Source: Lachnospiraceae bacterium
Lineage (GTDB): Bacteria > Bacillota > Clostridia > Lachnospirales > Lachnospiraceae
Length of the DNA stretch: 64,000 bases
NCBI GenBank assembly: GCA_009911195.1
Contig: QXWV01000020.1
Location: 1-64,000, forward strand
Reading direction: 5' to 3'
Shown here: in pieces, positions 8,807-17,562 of the stretch
How the letters are laid out: every line of letters starts with the position of its first letter
Numbering within the stretch: the first letter of the stretch is position 1
Translations under genes and position numbers: made by a program
The notes under the pieces: model-generated
The model's database searches: none
What the model was told of the DNA's origin: nothing
Seen by the model: the letters and a program-made list of their open reading frames with translations, nothing else

Positions 8807-8837
8807 AAAAGCCGTGCCAAGGATGGCACGGCTTTTT
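8807..8837. terminator. Strong bidirectional terminator
   Basis: GCCGTGCC (8811-8818) pairs with GGCACGGC (8825-8832). Flanking AAAA and TTTTT extend the stem and supply the T-run on either strand. It separates the converging potD and proA transcripts. Confidence 0.9.
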
Positions 8838-8842
8838 CCTAT

Positions 8843-10084
8843 CTACCTTATCTGCCCTTCCCCTTCAATCAAATATTTATAAGAAGTCAGTTCCCTCAGC
8901 CCCATAGGACCCCTGGCATGCATTTTCTGGGTGCTGATTCCAATCTCCGCGCCAAATCCAAATTCAAACCCATCGGTGAAACGGGTGGATGCATTGACAT
9001 ATACACAGGCTGCATCAACTTCATTTAAAAACATCCTGGCATTTTCTGCATTTTCTGTTATAATCGCCTCGGAATGTTTCGTATTGTATTTGTTGATATG
9101 GGCAATCGCCTCTTCTATGGCTTCCACTGTTTTAATGGAAATGATATAATCCAGATATTCTTTCCCATAATCCTCTTCGGTTGCCTTTTGGGCATCCCCT
9201 ATCAGGCTGCAAGCCATTTCATCACCCCGTATCTCCACATCTTTTGCATGCAGGGCCTGTGCCAGTTTAGGCAGGAAGCTGTCCGCTATGGCGCGATGGA
9301 CTATTAAAGATTCACAGGCATTGCAGACGCCGATGCGCTGCGTTTTCGCATTTATGATAATAGGCAGCGCTTTCTCCAAATCCGCATATTCATCCACATA
9401 AATATGGCAATTCCCTGTTCCGGTTTCAATGACCGGAATCGTACTGTTTTCCACTACACTGCGAATCAGCCCGGCTCCACCTCTGGGAATTAATACATCC
9501 ACGTATTGATTTAGTTTCATAAAACGGGAGGTAACTTCCCTGTCCGTGCTTTCAATTAGTTGAAGCGCATCCTGACAGACACCGTTTTCCTTCAAAGCAT
9601 TCCTGATAGATGCTGCAATTGCCATATTGGACTTTAAGGCATCGCTTCCGCCCTTTAAGATAACCGCATTCCCCGACTGGAAGCAAAGCCCGAAGGCATC
9701 TGCCGTTACATTGGGGCGGGATTCGTAGATAATGCCAATAACTCCAAAAGGTACTCTCACCTTGCTGATTTTTAGCCCGTTAGGGCGTGTAAATTCTTCC
9801 ATGACATCCCCTACCGGGTCATCCAGCTCCGCTACCTGCTCCAATCCTTCTGCCATCGCTGCTATCCGTTCTTTGCTCAGCCGCAGCCGGTCCAACATGC
9901 CAGGATGCATCCCATTTTCTTCCCCTCGTTTTATATCCTTTGCATTTTCTTCTAAAATGTTTTCTGTATCGGCAACCAATCCCTTTGCAGCCGCTTTAAG
10001 CACATACCTTTTCTTCTCTGATGTCAGCTTTTGCAGTTCATATTTTGCGATTACCGCCTTTTGCCCCATTTTGACCAAATCCAT
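8843..10084 (-). CDS. proA: Glutamate-5-semialdehyde dehydrogenase (gamma-glutamyl phosphate reductase)
   Basis: Reduces gamma-glutamyl phosphate with NADPH to glutamate-5-semialdehyde, the second step of proline synthesis. The 413-residue aldehyde-dehydrogenase-fold enzyme shows [20 protein letters not shown], the conserved ALKSNMAIA region, [18 protein letters not shown] and the catalytic Cys in [15 protein letters not shown]. It ends with the family motif [22 protein letters not shown]. Length is normal. A GAGGT ribosome site precedes the ATG at 10084. It is separated from its partner proB by UPF0291 and a folate enzyme gene, which is less compact than the usual proBA pair. Confidence 0.97.
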   Translation of the reverse strand: MDLVKMGQKAVIAKYELQKLTSEKKRYVLKAAAKGLVADTENILEENAKDIKRGEENGMHPGMLDRLRLSKERIAAMAEGLEQVAELDDPVGDVMEEFTRPNGLKISKVRVPFGVIGIIYESRPNVTADAFGLCFQSGNAVILKGGSDALKSNMAIAASIRNALKENGVCQDALQLIESTDREVTSRFMKLNQYVDVLIPRGGAGLIRSVVENSTIPVIETGTGNCHIYVDEYADLEKALPIIINAKTQRIGVCNACESLIVHRAIADSFLPKLAQALHAKDVEIRGDEMACSLIGDAQKATEEDYGKEYLDYIISIKTVEAIEEAIAHINKYNTKHSEAIITENAENARMFLNEVDAACVYVNASTRFTDGFEFGFGAEIGISTQKMHARGPMGLRELTSYKYLIEGEGQIR

Positions 10085-10108
10085 ACTTTACCTCATTTCT
10101 CCTTTCGT

Positions 10109-10199
10109 TAATCTGCTGCCATAGACAATTGCGAAACCGATAAACTTGCTGAATATTCTCACAGCTTAGCGTTTCGCAATTACCTAATCTGTTGTCATA
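10109..10199. repeat. Inverted repeat flanked by direct repeats between fthC and proA
   Basis: AATTGCGAAAC (10127-10137) pairs perfectly with GTTTCGCAATT (10171-10181). Outside it are 15-bp direct copies TAATCTGCTGCCATA (10109-10123) and TAATCTGTTGTCATA (10185-10199), 13 of 15 identical. The right copy overlaps the end of the cyclo-ligase gene. Confidence 0.6.
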
Positions 10200-10773
10200 A
10201 AATATCGGTTTCCGTTATTACCATATCTGCCTTTTTATCATAGCTGTCCACAGGGATTCTTTTCTGTAGCTGGCATGAAAAGCATACGCCTATTGTTTTT
10301 ATTGCCGCACATCCGTTCCTGCTTTTTTCCAGATACCTGTCATAATACCCTTTTCCGTAGCCCATCCTGTTTCTTTCTTCATCGAATGCACTCCCAGGCA
10401 GAATCATCAAGCATCTTTTACCATCGGCCTTTCCCTCATGAAACTGCCGTTCGCCCTTCCCTTCCGGTTCCCTGATTCCACGGTATCCTTCCTCCAGCTC
10501 CTGCGTGGAGAGGATTTCATAAAAATTCATCCGCTCTCCTTCCACTTTAGGGCAATATACTTTTTTCCCCTCCGAAAAGGCATTTTGTATCAGGCTTTCC
10601 GTATCCACCTCGCTCCTGTAGGAAATATAGGCAAGCACTATTTCCGCTTCCTTATACCATAATGTTTCTATCACCCGTGCCATGATTTCCTTGCTTTTCC
10701 TATTCCGTTCCTGCACCGGTATTGCATCCCGCATGGCCAAAACCTTCCGTCTAATGCGTTCCTTTGTCTCCAT
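10195..10773 (-). CDS. 5-formyltetrahydrofolate cyclo-ligase
   Basis: Converts 5-formyl-THF to 5,10-methenyl-THF using ATP, returning folate to the one-carbon pool. The 192-residue product begins METKERIRRKVLAMRDAI and carries the family signature DEERNRMGYGKGYYDRYLEK, with the preceding LPGSAFD. The ATG at 10773 lies 6 nt after GGGGGAG; the longer frame to 10821 runs over the upstream gene. It overlaps the UPF0291 gene by 23 bp, so the two are probably translated from one message with proB. fhs and folD elsewhere in the window use the same cofactor pool. Confidence 0.93.
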   Translation of the reverse strand: METKERIRRKVLAMRDAIPVQERNRKSKEIMARVIETLWYKEAEIVLAYISYRSEVDTESLIQNAFSEGKKVYCPKVEGERMNFYEILSTQELEEGYRGIREPEGKGERQFHEGKADGKRCLMILPGSAFDEERNRMGYGKGYYDRYLEKSRNGCAAIKTIGVCFSCQLQKRIPVDSYDKKADMVITETDIL

Positions 10774-10978
10774 GTCTCTCCCCCAGATTCGTAACGGAGC
10801 CATCCTTTTCCTGAATATCAATATTATCCAATTGCCCTCTGAGATTGGCGCGTATATTGGCTATATACTCGCTTCGCAAGACTGCCTGCTCCTTCTTTTC
10901 CTCCTCCGTCAGCCCTTCCGCTTTGGATTTATGATAAAGTTCGTTAATCCGCGCTATCTTATTCTCCATACTGTCCAT
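10751..10978 (-). CDS. UPF0291 (DUF896) family protein
   Basis: A 75-residue protein of the DUF896/YnzC family, small helical-hairpin proteins of unknown function found in Firmicutes. The N-terminal half KIARINELYHKSKAEGLTEEEKKEQAVLR is the diagnostic stretch; the rest (YIANIRANLRGQLDNIDIQ) continues the family pattern. The ATG at 10978 has AAGGAAGGGAG 7 nt upstream. It sits between proB and the cyclo-ligase gene and overlaps the latter. Family membership is clear from the sequence, but no function can be assigned. Confidence 0.9.
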   Translation of the reverse strand: MDSMENKIARINELYHKSKAEGLTEEEKKEQAVLRSEYIANIRANLRGQLDNIDIQEKDGSVTNLGERHGDKGTH

Positions 10979-11030
10979 TGTCCATCTCCCTTCCTTTCTT
11001 CTGAACCTTTTTATAGGTAACTGCGGCACT

Positions 11031-11939
11031 CTAAGAATGCATCTGTTCCACAAACCCCGGCAAATCAAAATAGCCATCCCGGCTGCCTACAAACAGCGTA
11101 CCGATATTCTGCCCGTCTAAAATCCGGTGCAGCACTTTGATATCTTTACTATTAGCAATTACCATATCGATATGGGAGCTTGTAGCTATTTTGGCTGCAA
11201 TCAGCTTCGTATTCATCCCGCCGGTACCCACATCGCTTCCCGTAGAAGCCTTGCCCATTTCCATCAATTCCTCACTCAGCTCTTCCACCATCTGAATAAA
11301 CTGTGCATCCTTATTTTTTCTTGGGTCATCGGTATACAGCCCATCGATATCCGAAAGCAATATGAGCAAATCAGCCTCTACCAGAGCTGCCACAATGGCG
11401 GACAGGCTATCATTATCGCCAAATTCTATTTCGTAAGTAGCTACCGTATCGTTTTCATTCACAATAGGGATAACTCCCAGCTTGAACAATTCCGAAAAAG
11501 TATTATGGGCATTATAGCGGTTCAGGTTGTCCACAATTGTATTCTTTGTCATTAGTATCTGAGCCGCGACCTGATTATATTCCGCAAAAATTTTCTGGTA
11601 AGTCATCATCAGCCTGGCCTGGCCCACCGCCGCACATGCCTGTTTTTCTGCAATCGCATTCTCGCCGGCCTGCCCGAATTCTTTTAGGTGTACTGCTTTC
11701 TTTCCCACCGCAATTGCCCCGGAAGTCACCAGCACTACATCCTTTCCCCGGTTTCTCATATCGCAAAGTTCCCGCACAAGGACATCCAGTTTTGTATAAT
11801 CCAAATCCCCTGTTTCCGGATGTTGCAACGAAGAAGAGCCGATTTTAACTACAATTCTCCTCTTATCCTTTAACGCTTTCCTATATTCCTCATAATTCCC
11901 ATTCTTTTTCACCACAGTTAATTCTACTCCTTCGTTCAT
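11031..11939 (-). CDS. proB: Glutamate 5-kinase
   Basis: Phosphorylates glutamate to gamma-glutamyl phosphate, the committed and usually proline-inhibited step of proline synthesis. The amino-acid-kinase domain is evident from RIVVKIGSSSLQHPETG, VVLVTSGAIAVG, PIVNENDTVATYEIEFGDNDSLSA and GTGGMNTKLIAAKIAT. The protein ends shortly after the kinase domain and so lacks the C-terminal PUA domain of the E. coli enzyme; short forms like this are common. The start is uncertain: the ATG at 11939 has no clear ribosome site, whereas a GTG at 11915 follows GAAGGAG by 11 nt and would give 294 residues. It lies just downstream of a flavoprotein gene and upstream of UPF0291. Confidence 0.93.
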   Translation of the reverse strand: MNEGVELTVVKKNGNYEEYRKALKDKRRIVVKIGSSSLQHPETGDLDYTKLDVLVRELCDMRNRGKDVVLVTSGAIAVGKKAVHLKEFGQAGENAIAEKQACAAVGQARLMMTYQKIFAEYNQVAAQILMTKNTIVDNLNRYNAHNTFSELFKLGVIPIVNENDTVATYEIEFGDNDSLSAIVAALVEADLLILLSDIDGLYTDDPRKNKDAQFIQMVEELSEELMEMGKASTGSDVGTGGMNTKLIAAKIATSSHIDMVIANSKDIKVLHRILDGQNIGTLFVGSRDGYFDLPGFVEQMHS

Positions 11940-11955
11940 TTATTTGCGTTTTCTC

Positions 11956-13605
11956 TTATAACGGCTGATACTCCCTGGCAATCAGCTCTGCCGTCCGGAT
12001 ACCGTCCATTGCTGCGGACATAATCCCGCCTGCATAGCCAGCCCCTTCCCCACATGGAAAAAGCCCCCCAATTTCCGACTGACCGTTTTCCTTCCGGTGG
12101 ATTCGCACCGGGGAGGAAGTCCTGCTCTCTATTCCCGATAAAATAACGCCGTCTGCCGCAAATCCCGGAATCTTCCTGCCAAACGCCTCCATGCCTTCCA
12201 CAAAAGCCCGGTTCAGTGCATCCGGCATAATACTATGAACCTCCCCAAACTTCCACTCCCCTTTTATTTGCGGAGCGTATTTCCCATATGTGCTGTCATA
12301 GCCCTTATCTTCTTCCCCTCTCCGGACAGACCTCTTAAAATCCCCATAATATTCCACAGGCACCTTTCCGTTTCCTATTTCATATGCCCGCTCTTCCAGC
12401 TTCCTCTGGAATTCTATCCCCCCTAACGGATGGAAGCTTCCATAATCCTCTGGCGTCACAGATACGATAATCGCGCTATTGGCATTCTTCCCATCCCTCC
12501 TGCTGTAACTCATCCCGTTCACTGCCAGCCGCCCTTCCTCCGAAGAGGCATTTACCACATAACCGCCCGGGCACATGCAAAAAGAATACACGCCCCTTCC
12601 TTCTCTTGCCTGAGCCGTCACTTTATAGGAGGCCGGAGGAAGGTATTTACCCCGTTCCATCCCATATTGAGCCAAATCTATCAATTTCTGCGGATGCTCC
12701 GCCCTTAGCCCTACCGCAAAAGCTTTCGCTTCCATGGGCACTTTCCTTTTGTATAACATTTTAAAAGTATCCCTGGCGCTGTGCCCGATAGCCAGCACGG
12801 CCAAATCCGTTTCTATCTTTACTTTTTTTGCCTCCCCTTTTCCCCTTTTTTCCACTATCAAGCCATTTATTTTGCCATCCTCTATGCACAAGTCCGTTAC
12901 CTTCGTATTAAAATGCACCTCGCCGCCATGGGCTATAATGGTCTTTCGCATATTTTGTATGACATCTGTCAAAATATCCGTTCCGATATGAGGCTTTCCA
13001 TCATATAAAATATCCTTGGGTGCCCCCGCCGCAACAAAAATGGATAATACCTCCCGGCTTCTCCCATCCTTATCCTTCACTAAAGTATTCAGCTTCCCAT
13101 CAGAAAAAGTACCAGCACCGCCTTCCCCGAACTGTATATTGCACTCCCTGTCCAACTGCCCCGTCTTCCAGAACTCCTCTACCTTCCCGCATCTATGCTC
13201 CACATCCATTCCCCGCTCCAGCAAAATAGGCCGATACCCATGAAGAGCCAGCATATATCCACAAAACAGCCCTGCCGGTCCCGTTCCTATAATGACCGGC
13301 CTCTGTGCTGTTTTTTCTCCGTCGGGAGAAGGGAAGCGGTATCTGGAAGGCTCCACCACGCTTACCTGGCTGCCTTTTATACGCTTCATCACTTCATTCT
13401 CATTGATTCCTTTTACATCCACCGTATAAGAATAGAAAATCTCCGGTTTCTTTCTCGCATCCAAAGAACGCTTTATTATTTCATAAGAAAAATCTTGTTT
13501 CTCTTTCAGCTTTAGCAGCCTTTTAATTTTACTTTTTAGCAGTTCCCCTTCCTTTTTGGCCAGTTCCGGTTCTGCCTTTAATTTTATCTGATTGATTCGT
13601 ATCAT
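11956..13605 (-). CDS. FAD-dependent dehydrogenase (COG2509 type)
   Basis: A 549-residue flavoprotein. After an N-terminal region of about 95 residues (NQIKLKAEPELAKKEGELL, LDARKKPEIFYSYTVDV), it has the FAD-binding Rossmann motif VIIGTGPAGLFCGYMLALHG. Later come the conserved CNIQFGEGGAGTFSDGKL, AIGHSARDTF and the C-terminal FAD motif FPCGEGAGYAGGIMSAAMDG. This architecture is that of the uncharacterised FAD-dependent dehydrogenases of COG2509; the substrate is unknown. GAGGAAAAT precedes the ATG. It is probably co-transcribed with proB 17 nt downstream, although a hairpin lies between it and the next flavoprotein gene upstream. Confidence 0.88.
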   Translation of the reverse strand: MIRINQIKLKAEPELAKKEGELLKSKIKRLLKLKEKQDFSYEIIKRSLDARKKPEIFYSYTVDVKGINENEVMKRIKGSQVSVVEPSRYRFPSPDGEKTAQRPVIIGTGPAGLFCGYMLALHGYRPILLERGMDVEHRCGKVEEFWKTGQLDRECNIQFGEGGAGTFSDGKLNTLVKDKDGRSREVLSIFVAAGAPKDILYDGKPHIGTDILTDVIQNMRKTIIAHGGEVHFNTKVTDLCIEDGKINGLIVEKRGKGEAKKVKIETDLAVLAIGHSARDTFKMLYKRKVPMEAKAFAVGLRAEHPQKLIDLAQYGMERGKYLPPASYKVTAQAREGRGVYSFCMCPGGYVVNASSEEGRLAVNGMSYSRRDGKNANSAIIVSVTPEDYGSFHPLGGIEFQRKLEERAYEIGNGKVPVEYYGDFKRSVRRGEEDKGYDSTYGKYAPQIKGEWKFGEVHSIMPDALNRAFVEGMEAFGRKIPGFAADGVILSGIESRTSSPVRIHRKENGQSEIGGLFPCGEGAGYAGGIMSAAMDGIRTAELIAREYQPL

Positions 13606-13660
13606 ATTTTCCTCATTTCCGTATGGCTTTCATCGCTAACCCTGCTTCGCCCATACACGC

Positions 13661-13691
13661 AAAAGGCTGTCCATGTATAGGACAACCTTTT
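13661..13691 (-). terminator. Probable terminator after the HI0933-type flavoprotein
   Basis: On the minus strand AAAAGGTTGTCC and GGACAGCCTTTT form a 12-bp stem with one G-T pair around a 7-nt loop. The stem ends in TTTT. It lies between the two flavoprotein genes and may reduce read-through. Confidence 0.6.
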
Positions 13692-13829
13692 ACGAATTAC
13701 ACATTTTATACCATCTTCCGCCTATGCAATCTTCCGCTTCATACTGCTTATTTCAAGCTTCGCTACACTTTGCCGTTCTCCTTTGGGTATAAAGAGTATA
13801 GCATATCCTCCAGAAAGTGTAAACACAAA

Positions 13830-15062
13830 TTAATTTGCCGCCCCCCTTCCCGCAATATACCCGCTGGTCCATGCCCACTGTAAATTATAGCCGCCGCATC
13901 TGCCATCCACATCCAGCATTTCCCCGGCAAAATATATTCCTGGTTTTTTTATGGATTCCAGGTTTTTTGTCACTTCCGCCATATCTATGCCGCCCGCAGT
14001 AACCTGTGCATTTTCAAATGAATTCGCTGCCGATATATGTACTTTCAGCCCCTTATAAGAATATAAAAGCATCCGCAAACGTTCATTCCCCAGCCGGGCT
14101 GCATCATCTCCCGGTTTATACCCGGCTTCTTTTATCATCATCAAATTAATTTTTTTATTCGCCATACCTAGCAGGAATTCCTCCAATGTCTTCCCGCCTG
14201 CTTTTTTTATCCGCTGTGCGCACATTTTATCAAAATCCGCACCCTTCATCTGGGGCAGCAAATCCATCCGCACTTCCGCACGTTTCCCCTCCGCCAGCAA
14301 ATAAGCAGCATGGCGGCTGAGCTGAAACACCGGAATGCCGGAAATGCCATAATCGGTAAACTGCAGTTCCCCTATTTCCTCCCTAAGCGGATTTTTGCCG
14401 CCCTCTTCATCATATAGCTTAATTTCCGCCTCGCATCGCACGCCTGCTATCATTTTGAAAAAACTATCTTTACACCTCAACTGAACCAATCCCGGTACAA
14501 CAGGAATCACATGATGCCCTATTTTTTTTGCTAACGCAAATCCGCTGCCATCCGACCCTGTCTTAGGCGCTGCACACCCTCCACAAGCACAAATAACTGC
14601 ATGATAAAATTCTTTCCCCTTTCCCAGCGAAGTCTCCAGGGCAAACATCCCCGTCTTTCTGTCTTGGGCAATCCCTTCCACCTTTTCCGAAAGCCTGACT
14701 TTCGCCCCGGCACGCCCCATTTCCAGCCGCAACACATCCAACACCGTAGACGCCTGTTCCGACCATGGATAGAGATACCCCCCTCTCTCCTTCACCAGCA
14801 TCCCTGCATCGGTAAAAAAGGCCACCGCATCCTCCGGCGAAAATCTGTTCAGGCATCCCTCCAGAATTTGCCCTCCCCCGTAATAATCTTCCCTACCCAG
14901 CTTCCTGTTTGAAAAATTACATTTTCCATTTCCCGTAGCCAAAATCTTTTTTCCAACCCTGTCATTTCTTTCGTATACCGTCACCTGGGCGCCACATCTT
15001 CCGGCCGTTATCGCCGCCATCATCCCTGCTGCACCCCCACCGATTACTGCAACCTTTTTCAC
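13830..15062 (-). CDS. HI0933-family NAD(P)/FAD-dependent oxidoreductase
   Basis: A flavoprotein of the HI0933 family (related to BaiN and YhiN), about 410 residues. It starts KKVAVIGGGAAGMMAAITAG, the FAD dinucleotide-binding motif, and has the family motifs GNGKCNFSN and CACGGCAAPKTGSDGSGFALAKKIGH. It ends AGEMLDVDGRCGGYNLQWAWTSG, the second FAD motif. I prefer the GTG at 15062: GAAAGGG lies 7 nt before it and the product then begins at the usual family N-terminus. The upstream ATG at 15107 would begin only about 2 nt after the predicted transcription start and leave almost no leader. Its biological substrate is not known. Confidence 0.88.
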   Translation of the reverse strand: MKKVAVIGGGAAGMMAAITAGRCGAQVTVYERNDRVGKKILATGNGKCNFSNRKLGREDYYGGGQILEGCLNRFSPEDAVAFFTDAGMLVKERGGYLYPWSEQASTVLDVLRLEMGRAGAKVRLSEKVEGIAQDRKTGMFALETSLGKGKEFYHAVICACGGCAAPKTGSDGSGFALAKKIGHHVIPVVPGLVQLRCKDSFFKMIAGVRCEAEIKLYDEEGGKNPLREEIGELQFTDYGISGIPVFQLSRHAAYLLAEGKRAEVRMDLLPQMKGADFDKMCAQRIKKAGGKTLEEFLLGMANKKINLMMIKEAGYKPGDDAARLGNERLRMLLYSYKGLKVHISAANSFENAQVTAGGIDMAEVTKNLESIKKPGIYFAGEMLDVDGRCGGYNLQWAWTSGYIAGRGAAN

Positions 15063-15115
15063 TTCGTTTCCCTTTCCATCCGTTCTATTCGCTTTACGCT
15101 TTTCCATTTCCCTTC

Positions 15116-15145
15116 ATTATAGCAATTCCCCTAAACTTTCCGCAA
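15116..15145 (-). promoter_or_regulatory. Promoter of the HI0933-type flavoprotein
   Basis: On the minus strand, -35 TTGCGG (15145-15140), 18-bp spacer, and an extended -10 TGCTATAAT with TATAAT at 15121-15116. The implied transcript start near 15109 decides between the two possible start codons of the gene. Confidence 0.65.
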
Positions 15146-15200
15146 GGTTTTATTCCCGTGGGCCACGAACCAAGGTGTCAGTTAATGAATATTCATTGTG

Positions 15201-15833
15201 CTAGCTGGAATATGACTCCAAAAAATTGTAAAGCTCCTCCTCCGTAGCTACATATTTATTCTGTATAATCTCTTGCTTTAATTCATCCGGCAGAGAATCC
15301 AGCGTAATATTGGTATTCATATATATTGTTTTCAAATCATCGCAGTATACTACCACATAGTTCTTCTCATTGACCAGATAAAAGCTGGTGCTCACTTCCT
15401 TGAAAATGTAGCTTTTGCGCACTACTACCCTTTCTTTGGAAAAAGAAGCCACTTCCACGCTCACAAACCCTAACTCCTGGTCCTTTAGGGAGGGGGACTG
15501 CTGATACAGCTCCATTTCCTTCACAAACTGCTGTCTGTCCATCCCAATATATTTATCCGGCACTTTCCATTTCGTTTCCACGGAAGTATTCCGTTTCAAA
15601 TCCACTTCTTCGATAATATATTGGGTATTCGCACTGATAACCGGCTCTTCTTCCCTGGCCGTAGGGATGATTTGGGGTTCTTCGCTCGCCACGCTGCCCC
15701 TTTCCTCTATCTCCACTGTCCTGAATTTCCCCGGATAAAATTCTTCCTGCAGCTTCATATGGGAGTAAAACCCTAGTGTGTACATCCCCATAGGCATAAT
15801 AAAAAAAAGACTGATACGTTTTACAAATTTCAT
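15201..15833 (-). CDS. Membrane-anchored protein with BofC-C-terminal-like domain
   Basis: A 210-residue protein with one N-terminal transmembrane segment (about residues 5-25, ISLFFIMPMGMYTLGFYSHM) and a large external part. The C-terminal 80 residues (FYLVNEKNYVVVYCDD, TLDSLPDELKQEI, EEELYNFLESYSS) resemble the BofC C-terminal domain; BofC is an intermembrane regulator of sigma-K activation in Bacillus spores. The assignment rests on pattern recognition and is moderate. The ATG at 15833 follows AAGGAGAGG. It is next to an SpoVB-like flippase and the yqfC-yqfD-phoH-ybeY block, which fits a role in sporulation. Confidence 0.65.
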   Translation of the reverse strand: MKFVKRISLFFIMPMGMYTLGFYSHMKLQEEFYPGKFRTVEIEERGSVASEEPQIIPTAREEEPVISANTQYIIEEVDLKRNTSVETKWKVPDKYIGMDRQQFVKEMELYQQSPSLKDQELGFVSVEVASFSKERVVVRKSYIFKEVSTSFYLVNEKNYVVVYCDDLKTIYMNTNITLDSLPDELKQEIIQNKYVATEEELYNFLESYSS

Positions 15834-15909
15834 GGCAACCTCTCCTTTGTAAACAGTATCAGCCAAATCTTGTCGGTTTATTCGTTGTTTCTTACAAGAA
15901 AACTGCCCT

Positions 15910-17559
15910 TTACATCAAATGCATCCTCTCTGCCAAAACAACAATCACGCTGCCTCCCGGCATATCTTCCAATTCATCTTCCCGCACCCCTTTTAATACA
16001 ATCAATACTACCATATACACAATAATACACAGTGTAAAGCATATAATAAATGTTGCCACACCTCCTATCAGTCCAAAAAGCAGCTTACTTAAAAACCACC
16101 CTATCAGCCCGGAGCCTGCCGCCGCAATTGTTGTCACTCCCAATGTACGTATCCAGTCCACGGAAAAACGGATAGACTGCATCACCCCTACAAATCCAAC
16201 AATACAAGCCACCAGCCAAAATACCAGCAGCCCCAAAGCCACCGCCAAAATACCCAGCTTAGTGCTGTTAATCAAAACGAAAAGAAAGATAAGATGCAGT
16301 ACAAATGCTGCCAGTCCACCTAAAATCACTGTCCTTATTTTTCTTATCCTCTGCAGCAAGGACATAAAAAAGTAGGAAAAAGCAAATACAATAATTACCC
16401 CCGAACCAATCCTTAACAGCTTTACCGCCATATCCTGCTCCCCGGTAAACAGCATACCCACTATAGGCTCTGCCAACACCGCCGCCCATACCGCACAGGG
16501 AATCGTTAAAATTGCCAGATAGTGCACTTTGCTTTCTATCCTGTATTTCGCCTCCCCATATTCCTGTTTCTCATACATTTGGGCAATCTTCGGTATGCCG
16601 GAAACTGCCGCCAATGCGCAGGCCACTGCAAAAATCCCGATTACCACACTGTACTTCCCATAATATACCCCCCAATAGGCTACCCTGATGTTTCCCCTTT
16701 CCTGTTTGTTCATTGCATAATTAAAGATTCTCTGGTCTACCAGGTAATTCATATTATAGAGCAACGCACATAGCAGATAAGGGAGCGCCACCGAAAAGAA
16801 CATAGATATCATTTGCCCATTGGATTCCACATATTTGGAAGTATCCTTTTCAAGCTGCTGCTTAAAAGTCCCCGTATAAGCCAGTTTTATAAATACCATA
16901 TGGAGAACAGCCACCCCTCCCGCAATGGAAACCCCTATGGCCGCCCCCATAGCGCCGTAAGCCGCTGCATAATCATCATTCCGTAAAAGCGCTGCCACCT
17001 TTAGCCCATAAGTATGCATCACAGCCGCAAGCATAAGGCATGCAAACAGCATAATTATTTTTTCCAGCAGCCTGGAGTGTACCGTAGGAGTCATCGCGCC
17101 CATTCCTTGCAGATATCCCCGGATAACCCCCAGCAGCCCTGAAAGGACGATGGCTGGCGCCACCGCTATCACTGCCAAATACCCCATATATTCCAGTATA
17201 AACGTCTGGGCTATAAATTCCGAAAAGAAAAATACAAAAATTGCCGCCAGAATGCTAATCACCAGCGTAAGCAGCAGGGCGCTGCGGTATACCTTTTTTG
17301 CACTCCTGAACATATCCCGTTTTGCCCGGTATTTTACCAACAACATCACCGGTTTGGAAATACCGTAGCTGAATACAGCACTAAATATGGCCAGCAATTC
17401 CATTCCCGATGAGAAAAAACCAAGCCCTTTGTCGCCTATCATATGGACAAGGGGAATACGGATAATAAAGCCAATCAAATATGCAATTAAGCCAGCCCCC
17501 AACATCCATTCCTTCCTTTTTCCCCTACCCGTCCTTTTCCATTTTGTCTTCTGTTTCAT
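15910..17559 (-). CDS. SpoVB/MurJ-like polysaccharide flippase (MOP superfamily)
   Basis: A 549-residue polytopic membrane protein with about 14 hydrophobic segments. The N-terminus (IAYLIGFIIRIPLVHMIGDKGLGFFSSGMEL) and the segment ISKPVMLLVKYRAKRD, followed by LSGLLGVIRGYLQGMGAMTPT, match the SpoVB/MurJ oligosaccharide-flippase group. In Bacillus, SpoVB is needed for spore cortex peptidoglycan synthesis; other members move lipid II or teichoic precursors. It begins 3 nt after the ybeY stop, so it is in the same operon. Neighbouring sporulation genes favour an SpoVB-like role, but the exact lipid-linked substrate cannot be read from sequence. Confidence 0.82.
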   Translation of the reverse strand: MKQKTKWKRTGRGKRKEWMLGAGLIAYLIGFIIRIPLVHMIGDKGLGFFSSGMELLAIFSAVFSYGISKPVMLLVKYRAKRDMFRSAKKVYRSALLLTLVISILAAIFVFFFSEFIAQTFILEYMGYLAVIAVAPAIVLSGLLGVIRGYLQGMGAMTPTVHSRLLEKIIMLFACLMLAAVMHTYGLKVAALLRNDDYAAAYGAMGAAIGVSIAGGVAVLHMVFIKLAYTGTFKQQLEKDTSKYVESNGQMISMFFSVALPYLLCALLYNMNYLVDQRIFNYAMNKQERGNIRVAYWGVYYGKYSVVIGIFAVACALAAVSGIPKIAQMYEKQEYGEAKYRIESKVHYLAILTIPCAVWAAVLAEPIVGMLFTGEQDMAVKLLRIGSGVIIVFAFSYFFMSLLQRIRKIRTVILGGLAAFVLHLIFLFVLINSTKLGILAVALGLLVFWLVACIVGFVGVMQSIRFSVDWIRTLGVTTIAAAGSGLIGWFLSKLLFGLIGGVATFIICFTLCIIVYMVVLIVLKGVREDELEDMPGGSVIVVLAERMHLM

Positions 17560-17562
17560 ATT

